DNA of 64,000 bases from CAZDVQ01 sp964508975 (GCA_964508975.1 CAZDVQ010000014.1:23859-87858); one strand, 5' to 3'. Shown: positions 8,666-20,000, counted from the stretch's first letter. Notes: generated from the sequence alone by a model not told the origin. Numbers and translations are program-made.

Positions 8666-9703
8666 CTAGAAGTCAGGACAACCGAACCTGCGGTTATTGC
8701 CTTTACAGATTTTGTAAATCAAAGCGAATTCAAAACCACCATTACCGTTAGAGGCAGGTTTCAAAGCCGACACGTTCATGTCGTAGCTCAAACCAAGGCT
8801 GAAGTTAGAGAAGTCAAAACGCGCGCTGAAAATAGCCGCATCTGAAATAAGGGCACTTTCATAGTGGCCAGCAATACGCATGAACGCACCAATGTAGAAA
8901 GCTTGTTTTTGTTTAGGGTTACCCAGTTTAAACTTGGCCGATGTACCAGCGTTCACCTGGAACGATGGACCTTGTTTGTGGTACAACACGTTAGGCACCA
9001 AGGCAAATTTCTCGCCCAAGGCAAACTCACCACCCAAGTGGATGGTCAACTTGCTGTACAAGGCATCAAATGTGCGGCGGGTAAACGACATGTTGGCACG
9101 GTTCAAGTGGTGGAAAGCCAAACCAGCGTAAAAGTTACTAGTGTTTTTGCGATTCAATGCGGTAAAGTACATGATACCAGCACCCATATCAGCAAAAATG
9201 AAGTTAGGATCAAAAGGAACTTCCGTGGTTTGACCAAGGTTGTTCGGGTCGCCTTGCCATTGGTCGCCATACAACAAAGCCGAGGTATTGATATCGCGTT
9301 GGGTTACACCAAGTTGCGCACCAGCAACCAAGTAACTTTCGTTACTGCGGAGGCCACCTAAACGCTTCATGTATGAACCAGAGATATTACCTTGCAAGGT
9401 TGAGAACGCTGCGGTACCGGCACGGTCGCCCCAAAGTGTACCACCCAAACCAACATAGTCATAACGACCCACTGGGAGGCGGGCATCAAAACTAGCTGAA
9501 TAGGTAGAGAAAGCGTTTGAACGCAACACGCTAGCCCATTGGTTCCTGTAAATGGCCGATACGCGCATATCGCAGCCAATCACACCCGTTAAAGCAGGGT
9601 TAAGGTTCAAAGGCGACATGTAAAATTGCGAAAAGTGGATATCCTGTGCTGTAGCCGCAACAATAGAGCTAGCAAGGAACAGCATTGTAAATAATTTCTT
9701 CAT
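8666..9703 (-). CDS. T9SS outer-membrane protein, PorP/SprF family
   Basis: 345 residues. The signal peptide (cleaved after ATAQ) leads into DIHFSQFYMSPLNLNPALTG, the diagnostic N-terminus of PorP/SprF proteins, then YRNQW and a long series of barrel strands. SprF-type members are needed for secretion of a partner SprB-like adhesin with a type B C-terminal domain; PorP itself is part of the cell-envelope T9SS complex and interacts with PorE. This copy has no adhesin directly upstream, unlike the second copy at 30078-30998. The nearest is the giant protein at 14077-24180, separated by the ROCO-TIR/SUMF1 pair, which suggests that giant protein as its partner. It is longer than the second copy and ends with a Cys-containing tail (KGNNRRFGCPDF). 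Confidence 0.92.
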   Translation of the reverse strand: MKKLFTMLFLASSIVAATAQDIHFSQFYMSPLNLNPALTGVIGCDMRVSAIYRNQWASVLRSNAFSTYSASFDARLPVGRYDYVGLGGTLWGDRAGTAAFSTLQGNISGSYMKRLGGLRSNESYLVAGAQLGVTQRDINTSALLYGDQWQGDPNNLGQTTEVPFDPNFIFADMGAGIMYFTALNRKNTSNFYAGLAFHHLNRANMSFTRRTFDALYSKLTIHLGGEFALGEKFALVPNVLYHKQGPSFQVNAGTSAKFKLGNPKQKQAFYIGAFMRIAGHYESALISDAAIFSARFDFSNFSLGLSYDMNVSALKPASNGNGGFEFALIYKICKGNNRRFGCPDF

Positions 9704-9930
9704 AAGCGAAATCGCGTTTGGGATGTCAAACTAAAGTGGCCTGTTTTAAAGGAATGGGTTAAATAAGTCGCTAATATACAAGAACAAAATTAAATGCATC
9801 GCGCATCTGAGCAATTAATTGCTAAAATTGATGAAAACGTTACACTTTCATCCTCGGAAATGCAAAAATAGTACTCTTATTAACGTAATGTACTATTATT
9901 TAAGTATGCTTCCATATTTATTTTTTTTGT

Positions 9931-10072
9931 GGGCGCCCCGGCGCTTCGCGCCGTCGGTCCCCTCTGGGGTTCGCGTTGCTCCGTGCTTCGCACCGCGGCT
10001 TTGCCGCGCCCGCCGGGCACCTGGCGCAAAACCTAGTGGCAGAGCCACTAGGTTAGAGCAGGGGGCAGAGTG
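9931..10072 (-). repeat. GC-rich dispersed intergenic element, copy C (in a 412-bp gap)
   Basis: A T-run and GGGCGCCCCGGCG terminus are followed by short palindromes (GGTCCCCTCTGGGG, GTGCTTCGCAC, CGGCTTTGCCG and CCTAGTGGCAGAGCCACTAGG). The core differs from copy A, but the terminus is shared. To the right is an AT-rich word array (TCATTTACTCATT) up to the SUMF1 stop. The rest of the gap (9704-9930) is AT-rich leader DNA of the PorP gene with nothing else recognised. Confidence 0.65.
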
Positions 10073-10115
10073 ATTTTTTATCATAAATCATTTACTCATT
10101 TTCTCTCTTACTCAT

Positions 10116-10931
10116 TTACTCCCTTTTGACCTGCGGAGCAAGGGCCAAACGGAACCCAAAGTCGGAGTACCTACGGTCTGGCGCGGTGCTGCCGCGATGC
10201 GAGGGGCGGCAGTACCAAGCGATGCCCCAATAGTGACCGCCGCGCAACACAGGGCCCTGCCCTTCACTAGGGCCTTTAGGGTCGCTGCTGTCCTTCAAGT
10301 CGTAGCTGTTAGCGTACCAGTCCTCACACCATTCTCGTACGTTTCCGCTCATATCGTGTAAACCTAGGCTGTTGGGCAGTAACAAGCCTACTGGTCTAGG
10401 CTTTACGTTGTTGTTTTTATCATACCAGCCGACCTCTTCCAACAGGGAGCTGCCACAATAGGTGTATTTTTTTTGTTTGGGGCCACCTTTGGCGGCGTAT
10501 TCCCATTCCGCCTCGGTAGGCAGGCGGTAGCCTTGGCCTTTTTTATAGCCGCAGCGCTTATTCAACTCTGTACAAAAGGCTTGTGCATCATCCCAAGAGA
10601 CCGTTTGCACCGGGCAAGCTAAGTCACTTTTAAAAGTTGACGGGTTCTTTCCATCCATCACGGCTTCATACAAAGCCTGGGTTACTTGGAACTTCGCCAT
10701 GTAAAAAGGGCTTATGCTCGTTTGGCGCAGCGGTTTTTCATCGTCGAAGGCATCTTGGTCGGTACTGCCCATAGTGAAATTACCACCTGGCACATACAGT
10801 AGTTGGTGGTACAGGGCGGGGTTATCCAGCAGGTCCTGTTCATATTTGTTGTTGGCTTGGTGGGTATGGGCTGTTTTGGGTTGAGTAGCCATATATAATA
10901 CAATGTAAGGTTGAAATAATGGTTTAAGCAT
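10116..10931 (-). CDS. SUMF1/FGE-sulfatase-fold protein, second gene of the ROCO-TIR module
   Basis: 271 residues (258 if the ATG at 10892 is used). Formylglycine-generating-enzyme fold: YVPGGNFTMGST, ISPFYMAKFQVTQALYEAVM, YRLPTEAEWEYAAKGG, MSGNVREWCEDWY and the C-terminal FGFRLA. True FGEs oxidise a sulfatase Cys using two Cys that bind copper. Here the segment LRGGHYWGIAWYCRPSHRG keeps only the second; the first position is Gly, so sulfatase activation is unlikely. There is no signal peptide, so it should be cytoplasmic. The start ATG overlaps the stop of the ROCO-TIR gene (shared ATGCTTAA, 8 bp), implying translational coupling. SUMF1 domains accompany TIR, caspase-like and STAND proteins in bacterial conflict systems; the role here is unknown. 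Confidence 0.85.
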   Translation of the reverse strand: MLKPLFQPYIVLYMATQPKTAHTHQANNKYEQDLLDNPALYHQLLYVPGGNFTMGSTDQDAFDDEKPLRQTSISPFYMAKFQVTQALYEAVMDGKNPSTFKSDLACPVQTVSWDDAQAFCTELNKRCGYKKGQGYRLPTEAEWEYAAKGGPKQKKYTYCGSSLLEEVGWYDKNNNVKPRPVGLLLPNSLGLHDMSGNVREWCEDWYANSYDLKDSSDPKGPSEGQGPVLRGGHYWGIAWYCRPSHRGSTAPDRRYSDFGFRLALAPQVKRE

Positions 10932-13767
10932 CCAGCTTGCCGGTGTGCTGGGATTCGAGTAAGTGTCTAATTTCCTGTATAATCAGGGTATAAACATCGT
11001 CGGGGTTGGGGTAGTCCGTCACCCATTCCAAGCTCTTGCGTTGGGCATGGGGGCGGTTGGTAGCCGCCTTGGTTTTATTGTCGCGGGGTAGAAACTGTAC
11101 TTCATTAAAATGAAAGCCTTTATGGTCGCACCGGCGCAGGCGTACGGGGATGATCGTCACGGGGTCGTTTATATCCTCGTGGCGTTTCAGGGCTATTTTG
11201 TACTCGTGGTTCCAGATGTAATCAGAGGCCAAGAAATCGGGGCTTAGCATAAAAATAATAATGTCGGCCTGTTCCAGTTGGGTTTGAATCTCCTTGTTCC
11301 AATCATCGCCGGGCAGTATTTTACGGTCGTACCAAGTATCAATTAAGCCCTGGCGTTTAAGCATAGATTGGTGTACCAAGAAATCGTTCACGTGGTCCTC
11401 GTCTTTATGCGAATACGAGAGGAAAACCTTCTTGGGTGTGGCCTTACTGTCCGACAGCAAGTAGTGGTGCCAAGCGTCAAGGCTTATGTATGGCTGGCTT
11501 TCGGCTTCACTGCCCTGGCGTTTAAGCGCTTCTACGCGGCTTTGTTTTTGTTGTAGTTGAGCTTGAATACTTTCCACGTAGGCAAAGCGCTGCTCATCGG
11601 TGGATATGGCCAAGCCTTGTTGGTATGGATTACTTTTGGGCATGCATTGGTTGAGTTCTTCGGCGTTTTGGGGTATTTTATCTGGGAATTCATTCCGGGC
11701 CATGATTTCAAAAAGGTATTTACCTACTTTAAACTTATGTTGGCCTTCTTGTACCCTGAATTTAATAGATTTTTTCTCTTCGTGAGCATACACCAGCACC
11801 TGCAAGCCCAGCAGTTTAAATACCACGCCGTAGCGCCAGTAGTTTTTATCATCCGAGGCTTGGGCAAAGCTGGCAATCATGCTAAACACCGCGCCCAGGT
11901 GAAAGTAATCTTCAAAGTACAAGGTAAAGCTCAAGGGCATAACCGCCTCTAAAAAGGAGAACAGGGAGCCCGTGGGCAAGGGGTTCAAGTACTGAGGTGC
12001 TACAAACTGCCGGGGGGCAGTGGCGGTGGTATCGGCTTGCTTCAATTCAAAAATCAACTTGAAATACAGCATAATGGCCAAGTATTCTTCTACTTGCTGG
12101 TGTAAGTCAGTTTTGTCCAATTTGGACGTTTTCGTTTCATTCAATACCTTTTCAAGTTGAGTGGCCATATCCTCCGAGCTAAATTTACCCGTGGAAGCCT
12201 CCAGCATTTCTTTATCCAAAATTGCGTAAATACGGCGGGCCAGTTGCGGTGGGTTGAGGTATATTTTATCCTCAAAACCCGGTATTTTTTCAAAACGGCG
12301 TATAGCCCCCACGTTTTCGAGGAAGCTAAATAAGCCGGCAAGGCTTCGTTGACCCTCAGGCAAATCTTCATTTAAGTCTCTTTCCCGGTGTAACTGAGGA
12401 ATTTTATCCCTGAATATTTGTTTAAACTCATCTAAGTTGACGTGTATAGGTAAAATCACATCATTACCAAGAATATCATTCTTGATTTCATCGTAATATT
12501 CAGGAATTGTTGCCTGCATAACTGTCTGTCCAACAATAGAATCAAGCAGGTCATCCTTGAAATTTTCCCAGGCTCTTTTATACCGCTGCTCCTTATATTT
12601 ATTAGCATCTCCTGCTAGTAAAGCCCCCGCAGCACCTTTAACAGAAAGAGAATAAACATGATTTTGCAAAATATTGTACCCTTTTAATTTCTGGCTGTCA
12701 AACCCGACAAGTTCATTAGCATCCACTTTAGATTGTATCAAAAGCGTAGGCATCGGGTTTTCCTTGGCAAAAAACCTCACTGCTCCTAACCAATAGGCGT
12801 AGCCTTCTATTTCGGCCTCATTCGACCAGAGAACGATATAAAAGTTATTTTCTTGTAGAAACAATTGGTGTGTACCATGGTAATAATCTTGCCCACCATA
12901 ATCCCAGAAGCGTATATCGTATTGTTTATCGTTAATAATAGGATTCCATTGATGGACTTCTATGCCATGTGTACGGTCATCAATATCTATATCTTCCCAT
13001 GCTCCATGAATTAAATAATGCAGCAGCGTTGTTTTACCCGCCTTACCCCAACCTACTATATTCACTTTTAGTGCATTGTAATCCTTAGTTTTTGTCAACG
13101 TAAACGGTATTTTCGTCCCTATATCAACAGGAACGGAAGATACCTCCCTCAAGTAAGCCTTCAGGGCATTTAAGTCATTTAAGTCCCTGAGCACAGTTCT
13201 AATATTTTTAAAGTTAGTACCAGGGTCTTCGGGTTTGGACAAATTAGCAAAGCGCAATTTTGGGCTGTGTACCAAACCTACTAAGGTTTCAATATTAATT
13301 ATTTCAACCAGGCAGCCTGTTAAGTCGATATATTCTAAAACAGGTAACGGATAACCGTAGGTTTCGATGTACGAAATACCCGAATCTGCTAAATCTATCC
13401 ACTTCAAATCTGGGAGTTCTTTAGGAAAAGATAATGATTTTACACTTTTGGAATTGCGCAGTGAAAAATACTCTAAACTTCTAATATCTAAAGCTAGATT
13501 AATTTCTGTAGACTTCTGACTTGATGCGGTTATCTCACTCAAATTCAATGCTTTGAGCCAACGAAAACCATGAAAAAGATCCCAAACATCCTTAAGTTCC
13601 CCCTCAAACCCTCTCAAATTCAGGGCAATGACCTGGCCATCTTCGTCGAGGGCATAAGAGTTTTGTCCGTCATACACAAAACAGTCCATAAGCTCGTCTT
13701 CTTGACGTAGGCTTATGTTGTATTCCAGGAGTAGGTTTTCCAGTTTTTGCAGTGGTGTCTCGGCCAT
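10924..13767 (-). CDS. LRR-like / Roc-COR GTPase / TIR multidomain protein
   Basis: 947 residues, no signal peptide or membrane segment. Residues about 45-180 show degenerate leucine-rich units (LKALNLSEI, LEYFSLRNSK, LKWIDLADSG, LEYIDLTGC). A Ras-of-complex GTPase follows: P-loop GWGKAGKTT (239-247), G3 FWDYGGQDYYHGTHQLFL (DxxGQ), G4-like QSKVDA (345-350). Residues about 400-720 fit a COR dimerisation domain. A short linker leads to a C-terminal TIR domain from 779 (KKVFLSYSHKDEDHV), with DYIWNHE placing a candidate NADase Glu at 855. By analogy with TIR-STAND and TIR-NLR proteins, ligand sensing by the LRR part may gate TIR oligomerisation and NAD+ cleavage; this is inference. It is the first gene of a two-gene unit with the SUMF1 protein. 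Confidence 0.9.
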   Translation of the reverse strand: MAETPLQKLENLLLEYNISLRQEDELMDCFVYDGQNSYALDEDGQVIALNLRGFEGELKDVWDLFHGFRWLKALNLSEITASSQKSTEINLALDIRSLEYFSLRNSKSVKSLSFPKELPDLKWIDLADSGISYIETYGYPLPVLEYIDLTGCLVEIINIETLVGLVHSPKLRFANLSKPEDPGTNFKNIRTVLRDLNDLNALKAYLREVSSVPVDIGTKIPFTLTKTKDYNALKVNIVGWGKAGKTTLLHYLIHGAWEDIDIDDRTHGIEVHQWNPIINDKQYDIRFWDYGGQDYYHGTHQLFLQENNFYIVLWSNEAEIEGYAYWLGAVRFFAKENPMPTLLIQSKVDANELVGFDSQKLKGYNILQNHVYSLSVKGAAGALLAGDANKYKEQRYKRAWENFKDDLLDSIVGQTVMQATIPEYYDEIKNDILGNDVILPIHVNLDEFKQIFRDKIPQLHRERDLNEDLPEGQRSLAGLFSFLENVGAIRRFEKIPGFEDKIYLNPPQLARRIYAILDKEMLEASTGKFSSEDMATQLEKVLNETKTSKLDKTDLHQQVEEYLAIMLYFKLIFELKQADTTATAPRQFVAPQYLNPLPTGSLFSFLEAVMPLSFTLYFEDYFHLGAVFSMIASFAQASDDKNYWRYGVVFKLLGLQVLVYAHEEKKSIKFRVQEGQHKFKVGKYLFEIMARNEFPDKIPQNAEELNQCMPKSNPYQQGLAISTDEQRFAYVESIQAQLQQKQSRVEALKRQGSEAESQPYISLDAWHHYLLSDSKATPKKVFLSYSHKDEDHVNDFLVHQSMLKRQGLIDTWYDRKILPGDDWNKEIQTQLEQADIIIFMLSPDFLASDYIWNHEYKIALKRHEDINDPVTIIPVRLRRCDHKGFHFNEVQFLPRDNKTKAATNRPHAQRKSLEWVTDYPNPDDVYTLIIQEIRHLLESQHTGKLDA

Positions 13768-14076
13768 AAGTATTTGTTGTTACATCCCGTTTAAAGCGTT
13801 ATGCAATATTAAGGAAAAAGGCACAGTGGTGGTGTTTTTTTTCGCCAGAACCTTGATATATTGGTATGAGTTATTGAGCCGCCAGGTTGAGTGGCTCAAC
13901 AGCTGGAATGTCTCGCATGACTTTAGCGCCAGCGATGTGCAGGGGTGGCGCAACGCGCCAGACCGAGCCCAAAGGGCGAAGGGCCGAGCGAACAGCGAGC
14001 CCCGAAACGTAGCGACCCCCAGTTCCGCAAAAGCGGGGCTGGGGGTGGCGCCATAAAAAAAACTAAAAATGTCTTT
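13768..14076. repeat. Intergenic stretch with GC-rich element D
   Basis: 13928-14053 is a copy of the dispersed element in plus orientation: AGCGATGTG, GGTGGCGCAACGCGCCAGACC, GGGCCGAGCGAACAGCGAGC (overlapping core words) and CGTAGCGACC, ending in a GGCGCC word and an A-run. Between it and the ROCO-TIR start, TTGAGCC/GGCTCAA (13874-13880 / 13893-13899) forms a small hairpin. No terminator is evident for the giant adhesin that would read in from the right other than the element itself; its stop is at 14077. Confidence 0.6.
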
Positions 14077-17000
14077 CTATTTAATCAGCGAAACATCGCC
14101 TTTGTACTGGAGTGTAGAGCCGTCAACAAACTCAATATCAACTACATAGATAAATACGCCGTTGTTCATGGGTTTGCCTTTCAGGTTACCGTCCCAGCCG
14201 AAAGCAGGATCGCCAGGCATGAAGTTTTGGGCCTGGTGCACCAACTCGCCCCAGCGATCGAATACCAAGAAGCTGCTCACGCCAGATACCCCTACGCCAC
14301 CGTACACCATGAAGATGTCGTTGAGGCCATCACCGTTTGGCGTGAAGGCTGTAGGGATGTACACGTTACGATCGCGGGTTACTTCAACCAGCACGGCATC
14401 GTTGGCGGTACAACCATTCGGGTCGGTAACCAAGATGGTATAAGTAGTACTTTCAACCGGGTTGGCCACAGGGTCGAGGCATGTGGTGCAATCCAGTGCA
14501 GTGCTTGGCGTCCAGAGGTAAGTGCTGCCAAATGGCGCATCGAATACCATGGCCGATAGCTGCGTTTCTTCACCCATCTGGATGATCACATCAGCGCCAG
14601 CGTCAACCACAATTTGATCAGGCTGAGTAACCGTTGTGCTCACGGTGAGCGTACAACCGTTAAAGTCGGTGAACAAGAGGCTGTAAGCACCCGCTGTAAG
14701 TCCGTCATATTGATAACCATCCGACACGTCCTGGAACGTGGCGCCGCCGTTGAGGGCCACGCTGTAAGGCGGTTGACCTCCGTACAAAGTATCAATGATG
14801 ATGCGGGCATCAGCATCGGCAAAACAAGTAGCATTGAGGGTTTCAAGGCTAGCAACAATTGGTGCAGGTTGCGTCAAGGTATCGAATGCCACGGTGCTAC
14901 ATGCGTTGGCATCGGTAACCGTAACAGAGAACGGTCCAGCTTCAAGTTGTAGTGCAACAGCATCCGTCTCGCCATTTGACCATGCATAGCTGTATGGTGC
15001 GGTACCACCTTGTGGGAACACCTCGGCGCTGCCGTCGTTTCCACCAAAGCAGCTCACGTTTTGATTGACCGAAACCGTACTGCTGATAGCGCTAGGCTGT
15101 GTAACCACGATACCCGAGATAACGGTAGAACAACCATTGGCATCGGTAACGCTAACGCTGTAAGTACCTGCTGCCAAATTCTGGGCAGATGCTGTAGTTT
15201 GACCATCGCTCCAGAGGTAGGTGTAAGGAGCGGTACCACCAAATGGATTCACGGAAATGAAGCCTGTATTATCCCCATTACACAAGGTTGGCGTAGCCAA
15301 CACATTGGCCAAAATAGGCGCTGGTGATACAACCGAGAAGAAGTTCTCAGCCGTACAGCCATTGGCATCAGTAACGGTAACCGTGTAAACGCCTGCGGCT
15401 AAACCTGCGCGGTATTGACCAGTGTTGCCATCGTTCCAGGTGTACGTTACGTAAGGTGGCGTGCCACCGCTAGCCTGTACCACGATAACGCCATCAGATG
15501 CGCCGTAGCAGCTCACATCGACCAAAGTCAAGGTATCAACAATAAGCGGCGTAGGCTCGCCCAATGTTGTAGATGCAGTTGCGGTACAGCCGTTAGCATC
15601 GGCAGCAATAACGGTGTAGTTACCCGCACATAGATTGGTAGCTGTTTGTGCTGTTGTACCATTGCTCCAGTCGAAACTGTAGGTACCAAACGGTATGCTG
15701 ATACCACCAGAGGCCACTGCAACAGCAAAACCATCGCAACCACCATTACAGCCAGGATCTTGCTGACCCGTAATGTTGACCAAAACCTGTGTTGGCTGAG
15801 TTAAAGTTACGGTTGCAGAATCGCTACAGCCATTGGCATCGGTGATGGTAACATTGTAAGTACCAATTGGTAGATTTAGGTTATTAGGGATACCAACTGA
15901 GTTACTCCAAGCATAGTTGTATGGCGCAGTACCACCTGTGCCTACAGCAGTGATGCTACCATCGGAGGCTCCGAAACAACTGATTGGGAAACCGTTGTAG
16001 TTAGAGTTGGTGGTAATACTAGCTTGTAGTAAAGTAGGCTCTGTAACCGTGGCGCTTGTACTTACGGTACAACCGATATTATCGGTAACGACAACGCTAT
16101 AAGTACCTGCTACTAAACCGGTTGGGTCTTGAACCGTTGCGCCATTTGACCAGAGGTATGTGTAGTTCAATAAACCACCAGTTACGGTGAGGTTAATAGC
16201 ACCATTAGAGCCTTGGAAACAACTTACGTTGGTTACCGTGGTAGATGCAATGAGTTGAGCTGGAACGTTCACCACGATATCGTCGGTACCAGTACAACCG
16301 TTTTGGTCGGTTACCGTCACCACGTATGTAGTGTTTACGATTGGGCTCACCACGTGGCTAGCGCCAAGGCCGAGGCTATTATTCCAGTTGAAAACATAAG
16401 GCGGTAGGCCACTGGTGGCTGTCACGTTTAAGTTAGCAGAAGAACCGTAGCAGATAATGGTGTCCAAGCCTGCATTTGGAATTGGGTTGGAGTTGACAAC
16501 AACCGTTTTACTATCAGATAAACTACAACCAAGAGCATCGGTAGCGGTTACACTGTAGGTAGTCGTTACCAAAGGACAAACATTTTGTACAGGGCCGTTA
16601 CCAATGAGCAAGTTGTCCCAAGCATAAGTGAAAGGAGCGGTACCACCGGAGGTAATCGTTGCCACGAGTGGCGCACAGAAACCAACACAGATGGCGGTAT
16701 CCGGACCAAGACTAACTTGCGGTAGTGTATTAATTGTCACGACAACAGAATCTGTAGAAGAACAACCGTTACCATCGGTTACGGTTACGTTGTAGGTAGT
16801 GGTTACAGCAGGCGTAACGGTATGTGTAGCACCGGCGCCAAGGCCATTGTCCCAGGTAAAGGTAAATGGTGCTGTACCTTGTGTAACTGTAGCCGTAAGT
16901 GTAGTAGACAAACCGGCACAAATAGCTACGTTAGCCCCGGCATCAGCCACTGGAGCATCGTTTACAATAGCAGTAGTGGTAGTGCTTGCGGTACACCCAT

Positions 17001-20000
17001 TGATATCGGTAACCGAAACGTTGTATGTGCCGTTGGCGGCTAGGCCAGCATTCGCCACGAAAGTAGTGTCACCTGTTCCGGAGAAACTATTAGGGCCAGT
17101 CCAGGTATAGCTAGTTCCGCCACCGCCGTATAGGAAGAGCGTATCGAATTCGCAAACAGGGCTATTAGAGCTAGCTGTAGGCGTTACGAAATTAACGGTT
17201 ACATCAACATCTATGGTGCGTAAGCAGAACGGTGTAAAGGCGATATCGTCGAGGGCGAAGTCGTTACCACCAGTGGTGGTATTTTGGTTCACGATACAAA
17301 GTTGAGCCGTAGTTGAAGCACCAGAGTTCCATGTATCATAGAATTGAGCCCATTGGCAGTTGACACCTGGCGCTGTAAACGATGGTCCAATTTGAACGCC
17401 GTTTACGAAGAACTGTAAAATAGCGGGGCTACTAGCCACGACAGATTGTACCCAAGTAGAGAAGGCATAATCAGAGTTTGGTGCTACCGTGATGGTTTGA
17501 CACCAAACATTGCGGTTTGGCGAGCCTGCACCATTGACAACCATCTGGTTACCAGCACCTGTGGTATGATCAGGGCATGGGGCAAAGCCTGTATGGCCAC
17601 TGGTTGGGTTAGCGATGATACCGTAGGTTGATTCCGGCGTGAGGTCGGTAGGGCTACTAATATAGTCAGAAGTAAACCCAACATTCCCTTGGTTGAAGTT
17701 TCCATTGTTCACCAAGTTATTCCCTACCTGAAGTACAGTGGCTGTATATGTAGTGGTAGTTGTTGGTGTTGCTACTGTTGTTGCAGCAGTAGTTGTGGAT
17801 AATGTAGCGGCAGGAGCCCAGGTAATATCCAGGATATTATCCCCTGTAACTGTAAGGGTTGCTGAGCTGCCGAGACAGATAGCAGTATCGTTAGAGATGC
17901 TTAACTGAAGTACCGTGACTACGGTTTGGTCGGTACCAGTACAACCGTTAGCATCGCTCACGGTAACGGTATATGTTGTGGTTACGGTAGGGCTTACCGT
18001 TTGTGTTTGTCCGGCACCCAAACCGTTATCCCAGTTATAGGTAAAGTTGGGTGTACCCGAAGTTGTGCTTGCTGTAATTGTTGTACTTGCAGCACAAAGC
18101 AATTGGTCAGGTATAGCCGTAACGATAGGGTTGGCATTCTCCACCAAGGTGAGTGTTGTTGTTGCTGTACACAGATTACCATCGGTAACGGTAACGTTGT
18201 AAGTACCTGCTGGCAAAGAAGATAAATCTTGCGTGGTTGCAGCATTACTCCACAAATAAGCGTAAGGCAGTGTGCCACCTGTTACCCCGAGGTCTATAGC
18301 ATTGTTGTTCAAACCAACACAACTTACCTGCGATTGCGTGATGGTCAGTTGTAAAGCAGTAGGCTGAAGAACAGTTGCACTCGTTGTTGCGGTACAGCCA
18401 TTAAAATCAGTAACGGTAACCGTATAAGATCCAGCGATAAGCGTACTTAGCACATTAGATGCTTGCGCGCCTGTACCTAGGTTGTAGCTGTATGAAGGCG
18501 TACCTCCTGTAGCTGTTACGATTATCGAGCCATCATTACCACCGAAACATTCAACGCTATCTTGAACAGAAGAAGCAGTCAGTACTGTAGGTTCAAGCAC
18601 TGAAATGGTTGCAGAAGTGGTGCAAGCATTTAAATCTGATACCGTCACAGTATATGAGCCTGCTGTCAAGCCACTAAATACATTAGACAGTTGGAAGCCT
18701 GCCCCAATGTTGTATTGGTAATTCAACGTGCCCCCTACAGCCGTTACGGTAATAGAACCATCGTTGGCCCCAAAACAATTAACTGAATCTTGTACGACAC
18801 TTGCCGACAACACTGCTGGTTCAAAAACACTTTGATTTAAGGTAAAAGTACATCCGTTACCATCGGTAACCACGATGCTGTAAGGGCCGGCAGCCAAGCC
18901 TGTAAATACACTTGATGCTTGGCTTCCAGTACCACGGTTGTAGCTATAAGGCAAAGTACCTCCGGTAGCAGTTACCGTGATTGAACCATTACTTTGGCCA
19001 AAACAGTTTACACTATCTTGTACAGCAGTAGCCCCCAGTTGGGTAGGCTCAAGAACGGTTTGAATTACTTGAACCGTACAGCCATTACCATCCGTAACCG
19101 TAATGGTGTAGCTACCCGCTGCCAAACTTGTAAACAGGTTTGATGCTTGTGCCCCAGCACCACGGTTATAACTGTAAGGAAGTGTACCCCCTGTGGCAGT
19201 TACCGTAATAGAACCATCGGCAGCACCGAAACATTCTACACTATCTTGAACTGCCGTAGCCGAAAGTTGAGTTGGTTCGAGCACCGTCGAACTCGTCGTG
19301 GCGGTACAGCCGTTAAAATCGGTAACCGTAACCGTGTAAGTGCCAGCAGTAAGGGTACCTAGCACATTGGAGCCTTGTGCTCCAGTACCTAGATTATAAC
19401 TATATGTAGGTGTTGCTCCTGATGCCGTAACGGTGATTGAACCATCATTCCCGCCAAAGCACTCTACGCTATCTTGTACAGATGAAACGACAAGCGGTGT
19501 TGGTTGAAGCACTGTAATCGTTACCGTTGTAAAACACGCATTGACATCGGTAACTGTAATGGTATAGCTACCAGCCGTTAAGCCTGTCAGTACGTTGGAC
19601 GTTTGGGCGCCTAAACCTAAATCATATTGGTAGACGGGTGTTCCTCCGCCTGCTGTTACTGTGATAGAGCCATCGTTGCCTCCGTTACAGTTTACAGAAT
19701 CTTGAACGGCAGAAGCTACAAGTAAAGCGGGTTGTGCAATGACGATGCTGATGCTATCTTGGCAGCCATTAACATCCGAAACCGTGATACTGTAAGTACC
19801 TGCGCTTAAACTGCTTGCACTGACACCGCTCGACACGTTAGGACTCCAAGTATAGGTATGCGCTCCTGTTCCGCCTGTAGCATCCAGCAAAATAGAGCCG
19901 TTGGCACCACCGAAGCAACCAGTAACGTCAGATGAATCCAGGAGTACCATATCGAGTATGGCTGGTTCAAAGATATCTTGGCATATAGTTGAGCTACAAC

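Noticed and set aside
9896..10084. Short minus-strand Arg/Ala-rich frame
   Set aside because: Entirely within GC-rich copy C; such frames recur in other copies because of their composition.
18357..19725. Regular 228-bp spacing considered as a CRISPR array
   Set aside because: Units are much too long, have no spacers and are in-frame protein repeats.
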